From: Vicinamibacteria bacterium
GTDB taxonomy: Bacteria > Acidobacteriota > Vicinamibacteria > Fen-336
Direction of reading: 5' to 3'
Length of the DNA: 64,000 nucleotides
NCBI GenBank assembly: GCA_025994075.1
Contig: JAMQGV010000002.1
Coordinates: 84,500-148,499, forward strand
Below, one piece after another: positions 9,757-19,588 of the stretch. The translations under genes and the position numbers were made by a program. Below the pieces are notes generated by a model. It had not been told where the DNA came from. It saw only the letters and a list, made by a program, of their open reading frames with translations, and made no database searches. Position 1 is the first letter of the stretch; the number at the start of each line of letters is the position of its first letter.

Positions 9757-11151
9757 ATGGACGCCCTGACCCTCGCCCGGCTGCAGTTCGCGGCGACGAC
9801 GGTCTATCACTTCTTCTTCGTGCCCCTGACGCTGGGCCTGGTCTGGGTGGTCGTGCTGTTCCACACCCTGTGGTTCGTCACCGGCCGCGAGATGTACGAG
9901 AAGCTGACCCGCTTCTGGGGCAAGCTGTTCCTGATCAACTTCGCGATGGGCGTGGTCACCGGCATCGTCCAGGAGTTCCAGTTCGGGATGAACTGGTCCG
10001 AGTACTCCCGCTTCGTCGGCGACGTGTTCGGCGCGCCGCTGGCGATCGAGGCGCTGCTCGCCTTCTTCCTGGAGTCGACCTTCCTGGGCGTCTGGATCTT
10101 CGGCTGGAGCAAGATCCCGCGAAAGGCGCACCTGGCCTCGATCTGGCTGGTGGCGATCGGCTCCAACGTCTCCGCGCTGTGGATCCTGATCGCCAACTCG
10201 TTCATGCAGCAGCCGCTCGGCTACGTGCTGCGCAACGGGCGCGCCGAGATGGAGGACTTCTGGGCGCTGATCACCAACCCCCACGTGTTCGTGCAGTTCC
10301 CGCACGTGATCACCTCGGCGATGGCCACCGGCGCCTTCTTCGTGCTGGGCGTCAGCGCCTGGCACCTGCGCCGGGGCGCGGCCCCGGCCGATCGCGAGGG
10401 CTTCCTCTTCTCGTTCAAGGTGGGAGCGGTCTACGCGCTCGTCTCCACGATCGCGGTCTCGGTCGTCGGCCACAACCAGGCGCAGTACATGATGACGATC
10501 CAGCCGATGAAGATGGCGGCGGCCGAGGCGCTGTGGGAGACCGAGGACCCGGCCCCGATGTCGCTGTTCACCTGGGGCAACGAGCCGCAGCAGCGCGACG
10601 TCTTCGCGCTGAAGGTACCCGGCCTGCTCAGCTTCCTCGCCTACAACCGCTTCGAGGGCAAGGTCGAGGGCATCAAGGACCTGCAGGCGCAGATGGAGGC
10701 GAAGTACGGGCCCGGAGACTACGTGCCGCCGGTGATGTGGACCTACTGGCTGTTCCGCGTGATGGTGGGCGCCGGCATCGTGATGCTGGCGCTGGCCGCC
10801 TGGGCCACCTGGCTCGTGCTGAAGGAGCGGGTGGAGGGCGGCAAGCTGCTGCTGGGCCTGCTGGTCCCCGCGATCGCGCTGCCGCACGTCGCCAACGCGG
10901 CGGGCTGGATCTTCACCGAGCTGGGCCGCCAGCCGTGGATCGTCTACGGCCTGCAGAAGACCGTGGACGCCGTCTCGCCGAACGTCTCCGCCGGCGAGGT
11001 CGGGCTGTCGCTCGTCGTCTTCACGCTGCTCTACGGCGCGCTGATGGCCGCCGATTTCTACCTGCTGGCCAAGTACGGCAGGAAGGGCATCGAGGCGGTC
11101 GCGCTGCACGCCGAGGAGGAGCCGGCCGCGCTGGCTCCCGCGCAGGCCTGA
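9757..11151 (+). CDS. cydA: Cytochrome bd ubiquinol oxidase subunit I
   Basis: CydA oxidises quinol and carries the haems of the bd oxidase in the inner membrane. The 464-residue multi-span protein has the haem-ligand His near residue 18 (TTVYHFFFVP), the acidic pair in AIEALLAFFLEST (~residues 98-107), the quinol-loop Lys/Glu in QPMKMAAAEALW (~249-259) and GWIFTELGRQPW (~385-396). The quinol loop is of the short type. AGGAGG precedes the ATG; the stop is 11 bases before cydB. Confidence 0.96.
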   Translation: MDALTLARLQFAATTVYHFFFVPLTLGLVWVVVLFHTLWFVTGREMYEKLTRFWGKLFLINFAMGVVTGIVQEFQFGMNWSEYSRFVGDVFGAPLAIEALLAFFLESTFLGVWIFGWSKIPRKAHLASIWLVAIGSNVSALWILIANSFMQQPLGYVLRNGRAEMEDFWALITNPHVFVQFPHVITSAMATGAFFVLGVSAWHLRRGAAPADREGFLFSFKVGAVYALVSTIAVSVVGHNQAQYMMTIQPMKMAAAEALWETEDPAPMSLFTWGNEPQQRDVFALKVPGLLSFLAYNRFEGKVEGIKDLQAQMEAKYGPGDYVPPVMWTYWLFRVMVGAGIVMLALAAWATWLVLKERVEGGKLLLGLLVPAIALPHVANAAGWIFTELGRQPWIVYGLQKTVDAVSPNVSAGEVGLSLVVFTLLYGALMAADFYLLAKYGRKGIEAVALHAEEEPAALAPAQA

Positions 11152-11162
11152 AGGAGGGCGCC

Positions 11163-12176
11163 ATGGATCTCAACATCCTCTGGTTCGTGCTGATCGCGGT
11201 GCTCTTCGTCGGCTTCTTCGTGCTCGAGGGCTTCGACTACGGGGTCGGCATGCTGCTGCCGTTCCTCGGCGAGGACGACCACCAGCGGCGCCGCATCATC
11301 AACACCATCGGGCCGTTCTGGGACGGCAACGAGGTGTGGATCCTGACCGCGGGCGGCGCCATCTTCGCGGCCTTCCCGCACTGGTACGCGACGCTGTTCA
11401 GCGGCTTCTACATCGCGCTGCTGCTGATGCTGGTGGCGATGATCGTGCGCGGCGTCGCCTTCGAGTTCCGCTCGAAGGACAAGCACCCGGCCTGGCGCGC
11501 CACCTGGGACTGGGCGATCTTCTTCGGCAGCGCCGTGCCCGCGCTGCTGTGGGGCGTGGCCCTCGGCAACCTGCTGCAGGGCGTGCCGATCGACGCCGAC
11601 AAGCACTTCGTCGGCGGCTTCTTCGACCTGCTCTCGCCCTACACGCTGATCGCCGGGCTGGCCAGCGTCTTCGTGTTCCTGACCCACGGGGCGCTGTTCC
11701 TCAACCTGAAGAGCACCGAGCCGATCCGCTCGCGGGCGCTGGCGGTCACGAAGAAGGTGGGACCGGTGGCGACGGTGCTGGTGTTCCTGTTCGTGGCCGG
11801 CACCTACGCCTGGACGGACGGCTTCCGCGGCCTCGGCCTCAACCCGGGCCTGGTGCCGCTGCTGGCGATCGGCTCGCTGCTCGGGGCCGGCGCCCTGATC
11901 CACCGCGAGCACCCGGGCTGGGCCTTCGCCCTGACCTGCGTGACGATCGCCTCGTCGACGGCGACGATCTTCATCGCCCTCTTCCCGCGGGTGATGGTGT
12001 CGAGCCTGAACCCGGAGTGGAGCCTGACCATCTACAACGCCTCCTCGACCCCGTACACGCTCGCGATCATGAGCGGGGTGGCGCTGATCTTCGTGCCGCT
12101 GGTGCTCGTCTACCAGGGCTGGACGTACTGGGTGTTCCGGCACCGGGTCACGGCGGAAGCGAAGCTGGAGTACTGA
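11163..12176 (+). CDS. cydB: Cytochrome bd ubiquinol oxidase subunit II
   Basis: The structural partner of CydA, a 337-residue integral membrane protein. The N-terminus (LNILWFVLIAVLFVGFFVLEGFDYGVG) and the GPFWDGNEVWIL segment are family signatures. AAGGAGG precedes the ATG at 11163. Together with CydA it reduces oxygen to water with high affinity, supporting microaerobic respiration and protection from inhibitors. The cydD gene begins seven bases after its stop. Confidence 0.96.
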   Translation: MDLNILWFVLIAVLFVGFFVLEGFDYGVGMLLPFLGEDDHQRRRIINTIGPFWDGNEVWILTAGGAIFAAFPHWYATLFSGFYIALLLMLVAMIVRGVAFEFRSKDKHPAWRATWDWAIFFGSAVPALLWGVALGNLLQGVPIDADKHFVGGFFDLLSPYTLIAGLASVFVFLTHGALFLNLKSTEPIRSRALAVTKKVGPVATVLVFLFVAGTYAWTDGFRGLGLNPGLVPLLAIGSLLGAGALIHREHPGWAFALTCVTIASSTATIFIALFPRVMVSSLNPEWSLTIYNASSTPYTLAIMSGVALIFVPLVLVYQGWTYWVFRHRVTAEAKLEY

Positions 12177-12183
12177 CGAGCCG

Positions 12184-13902
12184 TTGATCGATCACCGGCT
12201 CTGGCCGCGCGGGGCGCGCGAGCGCCTCGCGCTGGCCGGGGCGGTGGGCTTCGGCCTGCTGGCCGGGCTCTTCGCCGTCGGTCAGGGCTTCGGCCTCAGC
12301 CGGCTGATCGATTTCGCGTTTCTCGGCGGCGCGGACCGCGCCGCCGCCGCGGGCTGGCTGATCCTGCTCGCGCTGGCGGCAGTCGCCCGCGCGGTGTCCG
12401 GCGCGGCCGGCGAGGCCTGCGCCCAGGAACTCTCGATCCGGACCCGCGCGGAGCTGCGCGACCGCCTCGCGCACCACCTCGTCGCGCTGGGGCCGCACCG
12501 CGTGGCCGGAGAGCGCGCCGGCGAACTGGTGCGCACCGCGACGGCCGGCGTCGACGCGCTCGACGCGACGCTCTCGCAGTACCTGCCGCAGGCGCTGCTG
12601 GCGGCGCTGGTGCCGCTCGCGATCCTGGCCGCCGTGTACGCCGCCGACCCGCTGTCCGCGCTCGTGCTGTTCGTCACGCTGCCGCTGGTCCCGCTGTTCA
12701 CCGCGCTGGTGGGCTCGCTCGCCGCGGCCCGCACGGCCGAGCAGTGGCGCACCCTGGGCCGGCTGTCGGCGCGGCTGCTCGACGGCCTCCACGGCCTGCC
12801 GACGCTGGTGGCGCTGGGCCGCGCCGAAGACCACGCCGCCGAGGTGGGGAGGACCGCGGAGCGGCTGCGGGTGGCGGCGATGCGGGTGCTGCGGGTCGCC
12901 TTCCTGTCCGGTTTCGTGCTCGAGCTGCTGGCGACGATCGGCACCGCGCTGCTCGCCGTCCAGGTCGGCCTGCGGCTGCTGCACGGCCACGTGGAGTTCG
13001 CGCCCGCGCTGTTCGTGCTGATGCTGGCGCCCGAGTTCTACAAGCCGCTGCGGGCGCTGGGAGCCTCGTTCCACGCGGCGATGCCCGGCCGCGACGCCGC
13101 GGCCCGCATCTTCGCGCTGCTCGAGACGCCGGCGTCGGACGCGAGCGGGGGCCGGCGGCTCGTCGCACCCGCGGACGGCCCCGCGCAGGGCGTCGCGTTC
13201 GAGGGCGTGTCCTTCACCTACGCCGGGGGCCGCGCGGCGCTGGACGGGGCGACGTTCGTGCTGCCCGCGGGCCGCACGACGGCGCTCGCGGGGCCGTCGG
13301 GGGCGGGCAAGAGCACCGCGGCGGCGCTGCTGTTGCGTTTCCTCGAGCCGGCCGCCGGACGGATCGCCGTCGACGGCCAGGCGCTCGCCGACCTCGAGGC
13401 CGAGGCCTGGCGCCGCCGCATCGCCTGGGTGCCGCAGCGCCCGCACCTGTTCGCGGGCACCGCCCGCGAGAACCTGCTGCTGGCACGGCCAGGCGCGGCG
13501 GCGGGCGAGTTGGAGCGCGCCGCGGCGCTCGCCCGCTTCGACGAGGTGCTGGCCGAGCTGCCGCGCGGCTGGGACACGCCGCTGGGCGAGGCGGGCGCGC
13601 GGCTGTCGAGCGGCCAGGCCCAGCGCCTGGCGCTCGCCCGCGCGTTCCTGAGGGACGCTCCGCTGCTGATCCTCGACGAGCCGACCGCGCACCTCGACCC
13701 GGCGTTGCAGGCGCGGCTGTCGGAGGCGGCGCGCGAGCTCTGCCGCGGGCGCACTGCACTCGTCATCGCCCACCGGCTGGAGACCCTCGCCAGCGCCGAC
13801 CACGTGGTCGTGCTCGAGGCCGGCCGCGTGGTCGAGCAGGGGGCGCCACGCGAGCTGCGCGCGGCCGGCAGCCGCTTCGCCAGGCTGTGGGGCACGCCGT
13901 GA
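12184..13902 (+). CDS. cydD: Thiol reductant ABC exporter subunit CydD
   Basis: CydDC exports cysteine and glutathione to the periplasm and is needed to assemble the bd oxidase. This 572-residue half-transporter has an N-terminal six-span region (to ~300) and a C-terminal ATPase with Walker A GPSGAGKST (~369), signature LSSGQAQRLAL (~474) and Walker B LLILDEPTAHLD (~494). The predicted start is an unusual TTG at 12184; no ATG or GTG gives as good an N-terminus. The stop overlaps the cydC start (GTGA). Confidence 0.92.
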   Translation: MIDHRLWPRGARERLALAGAVGFGLLAGLFAVGQGFGLSRLIDFAFLGGADRAAAAGWLILLALAAVARAVSGAAGEACAQELSIRTRAELRDRLAHHLVALGPHRVAGERAGELVRTATAGVDALDATLSQYLPQALLAALVPLAILAAVYAADPLSALVLFVTLPLVPLFTALVGSLAAARTAEQWRTLGRLSARLLDGLHGLPTLVALGRAEDHAAEVGRTAERLRVAAMRVLRVAFLSGFVLELLATIGTALLAVQVGLRLLHGHVEFAPALFVLMLAPEFYKPLRALGASFHAAMPGRDAAARIFALLETPASDASGGRRLVAPADGPAQGVAFEGVSFTYAGGRAALDGATFVLPAGRTTALAGPSGAGKSTAAALLLRFLEPAAGRIAVDGQALADLEAEAWRRRIAWVPQRPHLFAGTARENLLLARPGAAAGELERAAALARFDEVLAELPRGWDTPLGEAGARLSSGQAQRLALARAFLRDAPLLILDEPTAHLDPALQARLSEAARELCRGRTALVIAHRLETLASADHVVVLEAGRVVEQGAPRELRAAGSRFARLWGTP

Positions 13903-15674
13903 AGGCGATCCTCCGCCTCGCCCCGTGGCGCGTCGTCGGCCGTCGAGGCCCCGCGCTCGGCGCGGGCCTGCTGTTCGCCACCGCGGCCAGCGGCGTGCTG
14001 CTGATGGCCTGCTCGGCGTGGCTGATCGCGAAAGCAGCGCTGCGCCCGTCGATCGCCGCGCTGCACGTGGCGATCGCCGGCGTGCGCTTCTTCGGCCTCG
14101 CGCGCGCGGTGTCGCGCTACCTCGAGCGGCTGGTGGTGCACGACGTGACGCTGCGCGCGTCCGGCGCCTGGCGCGCGAAGCTGGCGCGCGGGCTGGCGCC
14201 CCTCGGCCCCGGCCGGCTCGGCACGAGCGGCGACCTGCTGGCGCGGGTCGTGGCCGACGTCGAGGAGCTGGAAGCGGCCTACCCGCGGCTGCTGGCGCCG
14301 ATGGCCGCCGCGGCGCTCGCGACCGCGGGCGTCGGCGCGTTCCTGGCCACGCGCGGTCCGGCGCTCGCCATCGCGTGGGCCGCCGGAGTGCTGGCGGCGG
14401 GCGTGATCGCTCCGCTGCTGGTACTGAAGCTCACGCGCGCCGGGGAGGCCCGCCGCGTCGCTCGCCGGGCCACGCTCCACGCGCGGCTCGTCGACGGCAT
14501 CCGCGGGCTGCCCGACCTGGTCGCGTTCGGCCGCGGGCGCGACCACGCGGACGAGGTGGCGGCCCTCGCCCGCGAGATGGCAGCCGACGAGCGGCGCGGG
14601 GCGCGCGGCGCGCTGGCCGGCACCGCGCTGTCGGGAGCGGCGACCGACCTGTGCGTCGTCGCGCTGCTGGCGCTCGCGATCCCGCTGGTCCGCGCGGGGG
14701 AACTCGACGGGATTCAGCTCGCCGTGATCGCCCTCGTGGCGCTGGCCGGGTTCGAGGTGGTGGCGCCGCTGGCCGCCGCGTTCCGCGTCCGCGGCGGGAT
14801 CGAGGCCGCCGCGGCCCGGGTCGCCGCGCTGCTCGACGCGGAGCCGGCGGTGCGCGATCCGGGCGCGCCGGAAGTGGCGGGCCCGGGCAGGCGGGTCGAA
14901 GCGCGCGGCCTGCGCTTCGCGTACGAGGACGGGTTCGGGCGCCGGGCGAAGCCCGTCGCGTTCGCGCTGGACGGGCTCGACCTGGTCCTGGAGCGCGGCC
15001 GGGTCGTGGCCCTGGTCGGGCCGAGCGGGGCGGGCAAGTCGACGCTTGTGCAACTGCTGCTGCGGGCACACGACGTCGCTCCCGGGCAACTGCTGCTGGA
15101 CGGGGTGGACGTGCGGCGGCTCGCCGCGGCCGAGCTGCGCAAGCGGCTGGCGGTGGCCTCGGTCCGCGACCACGTCTTCGCGGGCACGCTGGCCGAGAAC
15201 CTGCGCCTGGCTGCGCCGGACGCCGACGACGCGCGGCTGTGGGACGCGCTCGAGCGGGCGGAACTGGCCGCCTTCGCGCGCGGGCTGCCGGAGCAACTCG
15301 CCACCTGGGTGGGCGAGCACGGCGTCGCGCTCTCCGGCGGCGAGCGGCAGCGGCTGGTGCTGGCGCGGGCGCTGCTGCGCGACGCGCCCGTGCGCCTGCT
15401 CGACGAGCCGACTGCGCACCTCGACACGGAGACCGCGCGGCGAGTGATCGCGCGGCTGTTCGCCGAACGCGAGAGCTGCGCCACGCTGATCGTCAGCCAC
15501 CGGCTGGCGGGGCTCGAGGCGGCAGACGAGATCGTCGTGCTCGACCGCGGCCGGGTGGTCGAGCGCGGGCGCTGGGAAGCGCTGGTCTCCGCGGGGGGCG
15601 CCTTCGCGCGGGCCCTCGCAGAGGAGCGGGGCGCGGCCGCGCTCGACGGCCGGATATCATCGGACTCGGAATGA
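13899..15674 (+). CDS. cydC: Thiol reductant ABC exporter subunit CydC
   Basis: The second half-transporter of CydDC, 591 residues. The membrane part contains the CydC-like segment ARAVSRYLERLVVHD; the ATPase has Walker A GPSGAGKST (~373), signature LSGGERQRLVLARALL (~477) and Walker B VRLLDEPTAHLD (~496). The GTG start overlaps the cydD stop and its own stop overlaps the next gene (ATGA), so the cyd operon runs on into the glycogen-debranching-like gene. Confidence 0.92.
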   Translation: MKAILRLAPWRVVGRRGPALGAGLLFATAASGVLLMACSAWLIAKAALRPSIAALHVAIAGVRFFGLARAVSRYLERLVVHDVTLRASGAWRAKLARGLAPLGPGRLGTSGDLLARVVADVEELEAAYPRLLAPMAAAALATAGVGAFLATRGPALAIAWAAGVLAAGVIAPLLVLKLTRAGEARRVARRATLHARLVDGIRGLPDLVAFGRGRDHADEVAALAREMAADERRGARGALAGTALSGAATDLCVVALLALAIPLVRAGELDGIQLAVIALVALAGFEVVAPLAAAFRVRGGIEAAAARVAALLDAEPAVRDPGAPEVAGPGRRVEARGLRFAYEDGFGRRAKPVAFALDGLDLVLERGRVVALVGPSGAGKSTLVQLLLRAHDVAPGQLLLDGVDVRRLAAAELRKRLAVASVRDHVFAGTLAENLRLAAPDADDARLWDALERAELAAFARGLPEQLATWVGEHGVALSGGERQRLVLARALLRDAPVRLLDEPTAHLDTETARRVIARLFAERESCATLIVSHRLAGLEAADEIVVLDRGRVVERGRWEALVSAGGAFARALAEERGAAALDGRISSDSE

Positions 15675-17509
15675 GGGCGCTCGGCCGCGAGCTGCTGCGG
15701 GACGTCGAACGCGCCGAGCGGCTGGAGTGGTGGCAGGCCGACGGTCGCGGCGGCTGGGCTGCGAGCGGCGTGCTCGGCCTCAACGCGCGCCGCCAGCACG
15801 GGCTGCTGGTGGTCGCGACGCCCGCCGGCCGCGTCAACCTGCTCGCGCGGCTCGAGGAGCGGCTGGAGCTCTCCGACGGCGAGATGATCGAGCTCGCGAC
15901 CGCGCGTTACGACGGGGCGATCCACCCGCGCGGCTTCGAGCGGGCGGAGGCGTTCACGCTCGACCCGCTGCCGTGCCTGGTCCACGAGACCGCGCGCGGC
16001 CGGCTGGTCCGCACGGTCGCGCGCCTCCACGACACCGACGCGGTCGTCGTGCAGTACGAGTGGGACGGCGAGCCGGCGCAGCTGGTTGTCCGGCCGCTGC
16101 TCGCGTACCGCGGCGTCGACGAGCTGCAGCGCGAGCGCGACGACCTGCGGCGCGACGTCGCCCGCGACGGCGACGCCGTCGCGAGCGTCCCGCTCACGGG
16201 CTGGCCCGCGCTCGTGATGCGGCTGCCGGGCGCGCGCTGGGGGGGCGAAGGCTGGTGGTACCGGCACTGCGAGTACGCGCTCGACCGCGAGCAGGGTCTC
16301 GAGGGCCACGAGGACCTGTGGAGCCCGGGCGAGTTCCGCGTCGCGCTGCGGCCCGGGCAGGCGGTGGCGCTCCTGGCCGCGGCCGGGGCGGACCCGGCCG
16401 CCGACCCGCGCGCGCTGCTGCTGGCGGAGAAGGCGCGCCAGCGCGCTCTGTCCGCGGGTGTCGGCGGGCTGGAGGGCGAGCTGCGGAGGGCGGCGGACGC
16501 CTTCTTCGTGCGCGACGGGGAGCACGGCCCGGCGCTCGCGGCCGGGTATCCGGGTCCCGCGGAGCGCGCGCGAGACGCGGCGATCGCGGTGTCGGGCCTG
16601 TGCCTCGCCACTGGCCGCGTGGACCAGGCGCGTGAGGTCCTGCACTCGCTTGCGAACCGGTTGCGGTCGGGGCGACTGGCGAGTGGAGACGAGGGCGGAG
16701 CCGCCGTGGCGGGCGACGCGCAGGCGGCGCTGTGGTTCGTGATCGCGGTCCACCGCCTGCGCGAGGCCGACGTGCCGGCGGCTCGCGATCGCGGGCTGGA
16801 GGCGGCGGTGGACGCCGTCGTCGACGCCTGGCTGGGCGGCGCGGTGGCGGGGCTGCGGGTGCGCAGCGACGGCCTGGTCGAGGTCGCGACCGACGCGGGA
16901 GACGCGCGGCCCGGTTGCCCGGTCGAGCTGCAGGCGCTGTGGCACAACGCGCTGCTGATCGCCGCGGAGCTCTCCCGGGCGCGCGGCGACGGCGGGCGCG
17001 CGGGCGGTCTCGCCCACGCCGCCGTGCGCTGCCGGGAGAGCGTGCAGCGCGTCTTCTGGTGCGACCTCCGCGGCCATCTCGCGGACGCGGTCTCCGCGGA
17101 AGGCGCGCCCGACTTCACGCTGCGCGCGGAGCAGCTCCACGCCCTCGGCCTGCCCCACGTGCTGCTGCCGCGCGAGGCCGCGCTGCGCGCGCTCGCCGCG
17201 GTGGAGGCCGCGCTGCTGACGCCGCGCGGGCTGCGGTCCGAGGCGGGCGGGCCGGCGGAGCCGTGGCGGGCGGGGCTCTGGGCCGCCGCCCGCGTGCGGC
17301 TGCTGGGCGAGTCCGGCAAGGCCGCCGTGCACGCCTGGCTCGACGGCTTCGCGCCTCACCTCGGCGAAGGCGTGCTGGGCCAGGTCGCCGAGCGCTTCGA
17401 CGGCGCGCCACCGCACCAGCCGCGCGGCGCGGGCGCGGCGGCGGCCAGTGTCGGCGAACTGCTTCGCGCGCTCAGGCGGGTCGGCCGGGCGCCGCGCGCC
17501 GGCCGTTGA
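15671..17509 (+). CDS. Divergent glycogen-debranching (amylo-alpha-1,6-glucosidase) family protein
   Basis: The 612-residue protein follows the layout of bacterial/archaeal glycogen debranching enzymes: an N-terminal domain (EWWQADGRGGWAASGVLGLNARRQHGLLV, typical of the GDE N-terminal module) and a C-terminal (alpha/alpha)6-barrel with PVELQALWHNAL, TPRGLRS and ERFDGAPPHQPRG. Several usually conserved aromatic residues are missing: the family block GYPWF..WGRDT reads GYPGPAERARDA, and TWMDA reads VATDA. Asp and Glu candidates remain, so activity is uncertain. It overlaps cydC by four bases. Possible roles are glycogen turnover or a non-catalytic derivative. Confidence 0.7.
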   Translation: MRALGRELLRDVERAERLEWWQADGRGGWAASGVLGLNARRQHGLLVVATPAGRVNLLARLEERLELSDGEMIELATARYDGAIHPRGFERAEAFTLDPLPCLVHETARGRLVRTVARLHDTDAVVVQYEWDGEPAQLVVRPLLAYRGVDELQRERDDLRRDVARDGDAVASVPLTGWPALVMRLPGARWGGEGWWYRHCEYALDREQGLEGHEDLWSPGEFRVALRPGQAVALLAAAGADPAADPRALLLAEKARQRALSAGVGGLEGELRRAADAFFVRDGEHGPALAAGYPGPAERARDAAIAVSGLCLATGRVDQAREVLHSLANRLRSGRLASGDEGGAAVAGDAQAALWFVIAVHRLREADVPAARDRGLEAAVDAVVDAWLGGAVAGLRVRSDGLVEVATDAGDARPGCPVELQALWHNALLIAAELSRARGDGGRAGGLAHAAVRCRESVQRVFWCDLRGHLADAVSAEGAPDFTLRAEQLHALGLPHVLLPREAALRALAAVEAALLTPRGLRSEAGGPAEPWRAGLWAAARVRLLGESGKAAVHAWLDGFAPHLGEGVLGQVAERFDGAPPHQPRGAGAAAASVGELLRALRRVGRAPRAGR

Positions 17510-17543
17510 CCCCGCCCCCGCCGCCACGTACTCTCCGCCCATC

Positions 17544-19079
17544 GTGAGCTTGCGAGGGATCGCGGTGGGGGCCGCGCTCGCCTGCCTGCTGGTGGCGGCC
17601 TGCACGCGGGACGAGAAGCCGAAGCAGCCGGAGGGCACGCTGCGCGTGCTGCTCGGCTCCGACGTCGCCACCCTCGACCCGCACGTCTCGGTCGACAGCA
17701 TCACATCCATCATCGTCGGCAACGTGTTCGAGCCGCTGGTCCGCTTCGATCGATCTCTGCGGCTGGTGGGGGGGCTGGCCGAGCGCTGGATCAACCCGGA
17801 CGAGCGGACCTGGCGCTTCTTCCTCGACCGCCGCGCGCGGTTCCACGACGGCACGCCGCTGCGCGCCTCCGACGTCAAGTTCAGCGTCGAGCGGCTGCTC
17901 TCGCTTCCCGGAACGCCGGTGGCGGCGTTCGTCCGCCACATCCGTGCCGTGGAAGCGATCGACGACCACACCGTCGACATCCGCACCGACGCCCCGGTCG
18001 CGATCCTCAACGACATGGCCTTCGTGCCGATCGTCAGCGAGCGCAGCCTGCGCGAGACGGGCGGTCGGGTCGACGAGCGGCCGCTGGGCAGCGGCCGCTA
18101 CCGGGTGGCGCGCTGGGAGCGGGGTCGGGCGATCGACCTCGAGGCCAGCGAGTTCGCCCGCGACCCCGCCGCGATCGCCCGCGTCGAGGTCGAACTCCTC
18201 CCCCAGGAAGGCATGCTGGAGCGGATCGAGGCGGGCAAGCCCGACCTCACGCTGCTGCTGCGGCAGAGCGTGCTCGACACGCTCGAGAAGCGCAACCTGG
18301 CCGGGCAGCGGCTGCTGGCCTCGCCCGGGCTCTACGTCTTCTACCTGGGCTTCAACACGCGGGCGACGCTGCCCAGCGGCGCGCGCAACCCGCTCGCCGA
18401 CGTGCGCCTGCGGCGTGCGCTGGTCCGCGCCACCGACCAGGCGGCGATCGTCGAGCACGCGCTGCGCGGTCACGGGCGCGGGGCGACGCAACTCGTGGTG
18501 CCGGAGGTCTTCGGCTTCGACCCCACGTTGCCGGCGACGCCGGTCGACCCGGCGACGGCGCGGCAGATGGTGGAGGCGGCGGGACACGCGGGCGTCGAGC
18601 TGTCGATCCTCACGGTCGAGGGCGGCAGCGCCCGCATCGAGGACGAACTGGCCCGGCAGTGGGCGCAGGCGGGCGTCAAGCTGACGCGGCGCGAGGTGCC
18701 GGAGCGCCGACTGGCGGAAGAGGTGGCGGCGGGCCGCTTCGACACCTACATCGAGGGCTGGGGCTGCACGTCGGCGGACGCCGCGGAACTGCTGTCCTAC
18801 CTGCTGCACAGCCGTGACGAAGCGCGGGGCCTGGGCACCGGCAACTACTACGGCTTCGCGCACCCCGAGATCGACCGCATCGCCGAGACCAACCTCGGGG
18901 TCTTCGATCCCCGCCGCCGGCTGGCACTGCTGCAGCGCGCGCTGCGGCTCGCGTCGGAGGAGGCGGTGTTCCTGCCGCTGTACTCGCAGGACGAGATGTA
19001 CCTGCTGAGCGATCGCCTCGAGTGGCAGGCGCGAGTCGACGGCGAGGTGCGCTTCGAGGAGATGCGGCTGAAGCCGTAG
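17544..19079 (+). CDS. ABC-type peptide/solute-binding lipoprotein (SBP family 5)
   Basis: The 511-residue product starts with a lipoprotein signal ending in the lipobox LVAAC (Cys ~20). It then shows the classic family 5 binding-protein features: TLRVLLGSDVATLDPH, LAERWINPDERTWRFFLD, FHDGTPLRASDVKFSVERL and the later YLGFNTR and DVRLRRAL. Such proteins capture peptides, nickel or other solutes for DppBCDF-type importers. No permease or ATPase genes are adjacent, so the partner must be encoded elsewhere. The GTG at 17544 is the only start that gives a complete signal peptide. Confidence 0.88.
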   Translation: MSLRGIAVGAALACLLVAACTRDEKPKQPEGTLRVLLGSDVATLDPHVSVDSITSIIVGNVFEPLVRFDRSLRLVGGLAERWINPDERTWRFFLDRRARFHDGTPLRASDVKFSVERLLSLPGTPVAAFVRHIRAVEAIDDHTVDIRTDAPVAILNDMAFVPIVSERSLRETGGRVDERPLGSGRYRVARWERGRAIDLEASEFARDPAAIARVEVELLPQEGMLERIEAGKPDLTLLLRQSVLDTLEKRNLAGQRLLASPGLYVFYLGFNTRATLPSGARNPLADVRLRRALVRATDQAAIVEHALRGHGRGATQLVVPEVFGFDPTLPATPVDPATARQMVEAAGHAGVELSILTVEGGSARIEDELARQWAQAGVKLTRREVPERRLAEEVAAGRFDTYIEGWGCTSADAAELLSYLLHSRDEARGLGTGNYYGFAHPEIDRIAETNLGVFDPRRRLALLQRALRLASEEAVFLPLYSQDEMYLLSDRLEWQARVDGEVRFEEMRLKP

Positions 19080-19082
19080 GCC

Positions 19083-19571
19083 TCAGTCCCGCCGCTCGCG
19101 GCGGAACGCTCCCAGGTCCACGACCTTGGCCTCGCCGGCGGCGGGTTCGGTCGCTCCCGCCGGAGCTTCGACCGCCGCCGTCTCCGGGACCTCAGGCGTC
19201 TCCGCAGGCTCCACCTCGCCGCCCTCGTCCAGCCGGAAGCCGAACGCCGCCGACGGGTCGGCGAAGGCCGTCAGGGCCTGAAGGGGGACCCGCAGCTTCT
19301 CCGGGTGGCCCGCGAAGCGCAGCGTGACCTCGAACGCCTCGGCGTCGATGCGCAGGCCCCAGAACTGGTGCTGGAGCACGATCGTCATCTCCTCCGGGTA
19401 GCGGCGGCGCAGGACCGGCGGCAGCACCACGCCGGGCGCCCGGGTGTCGAAGCTCAGGTAGAAGTGATGGGCGCCGGGCAGGCCCTCGCGCTCCACCTGG
19501 GCCAGCAGCCGGGCCACCACGCCACGCAGTGCCTCGCGCACCAGGGCCGGATAGTCGAAGCCTTCGTCCAC
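19083..19571 (-). CDS. sspB: SspB-like ClpXP adaptor
   Basis: The 162-residue protein has the SspB fold pattern (YPALVREALRGVVARLLAQV, FYLSFDTRAPGVVLP, EEMTIVLQHQFWGL, VTLRFAGHPEKLRVPLQAL, FADPSAAFGF) and a variable acidic Pro/Ala-rich tail ending in VVDLGAFRRERRD. SspB proteins bind ssrA-tagged or other substrates and hand them to ClpXP; the short C-terminal tail is the usual ClpX-docking element. The GTG at 19571 is chosen because the upstream sequence is the promoter of the divergent arsR operon. It is convergent with the solute-binding gene. Confidence 0.85.
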   Translation of the reverse strand: MDEGFDYPALVREALRGVVARLLAQVEREGLPGAHHFYLSFDTRAPGVVLPPVLRRRYPEEMTIVLQHQFWGLRIDAEAFEVTLRFAGHPEKLRVPLQALTAFADPSAAFGFRLDEGGEVEPAETPEVPETAAVEAPAGATEPAAGEAKVVDLGAFRRERRD

Positions 19572-19588
19572 CGGCGGAGTGTAGGGGC

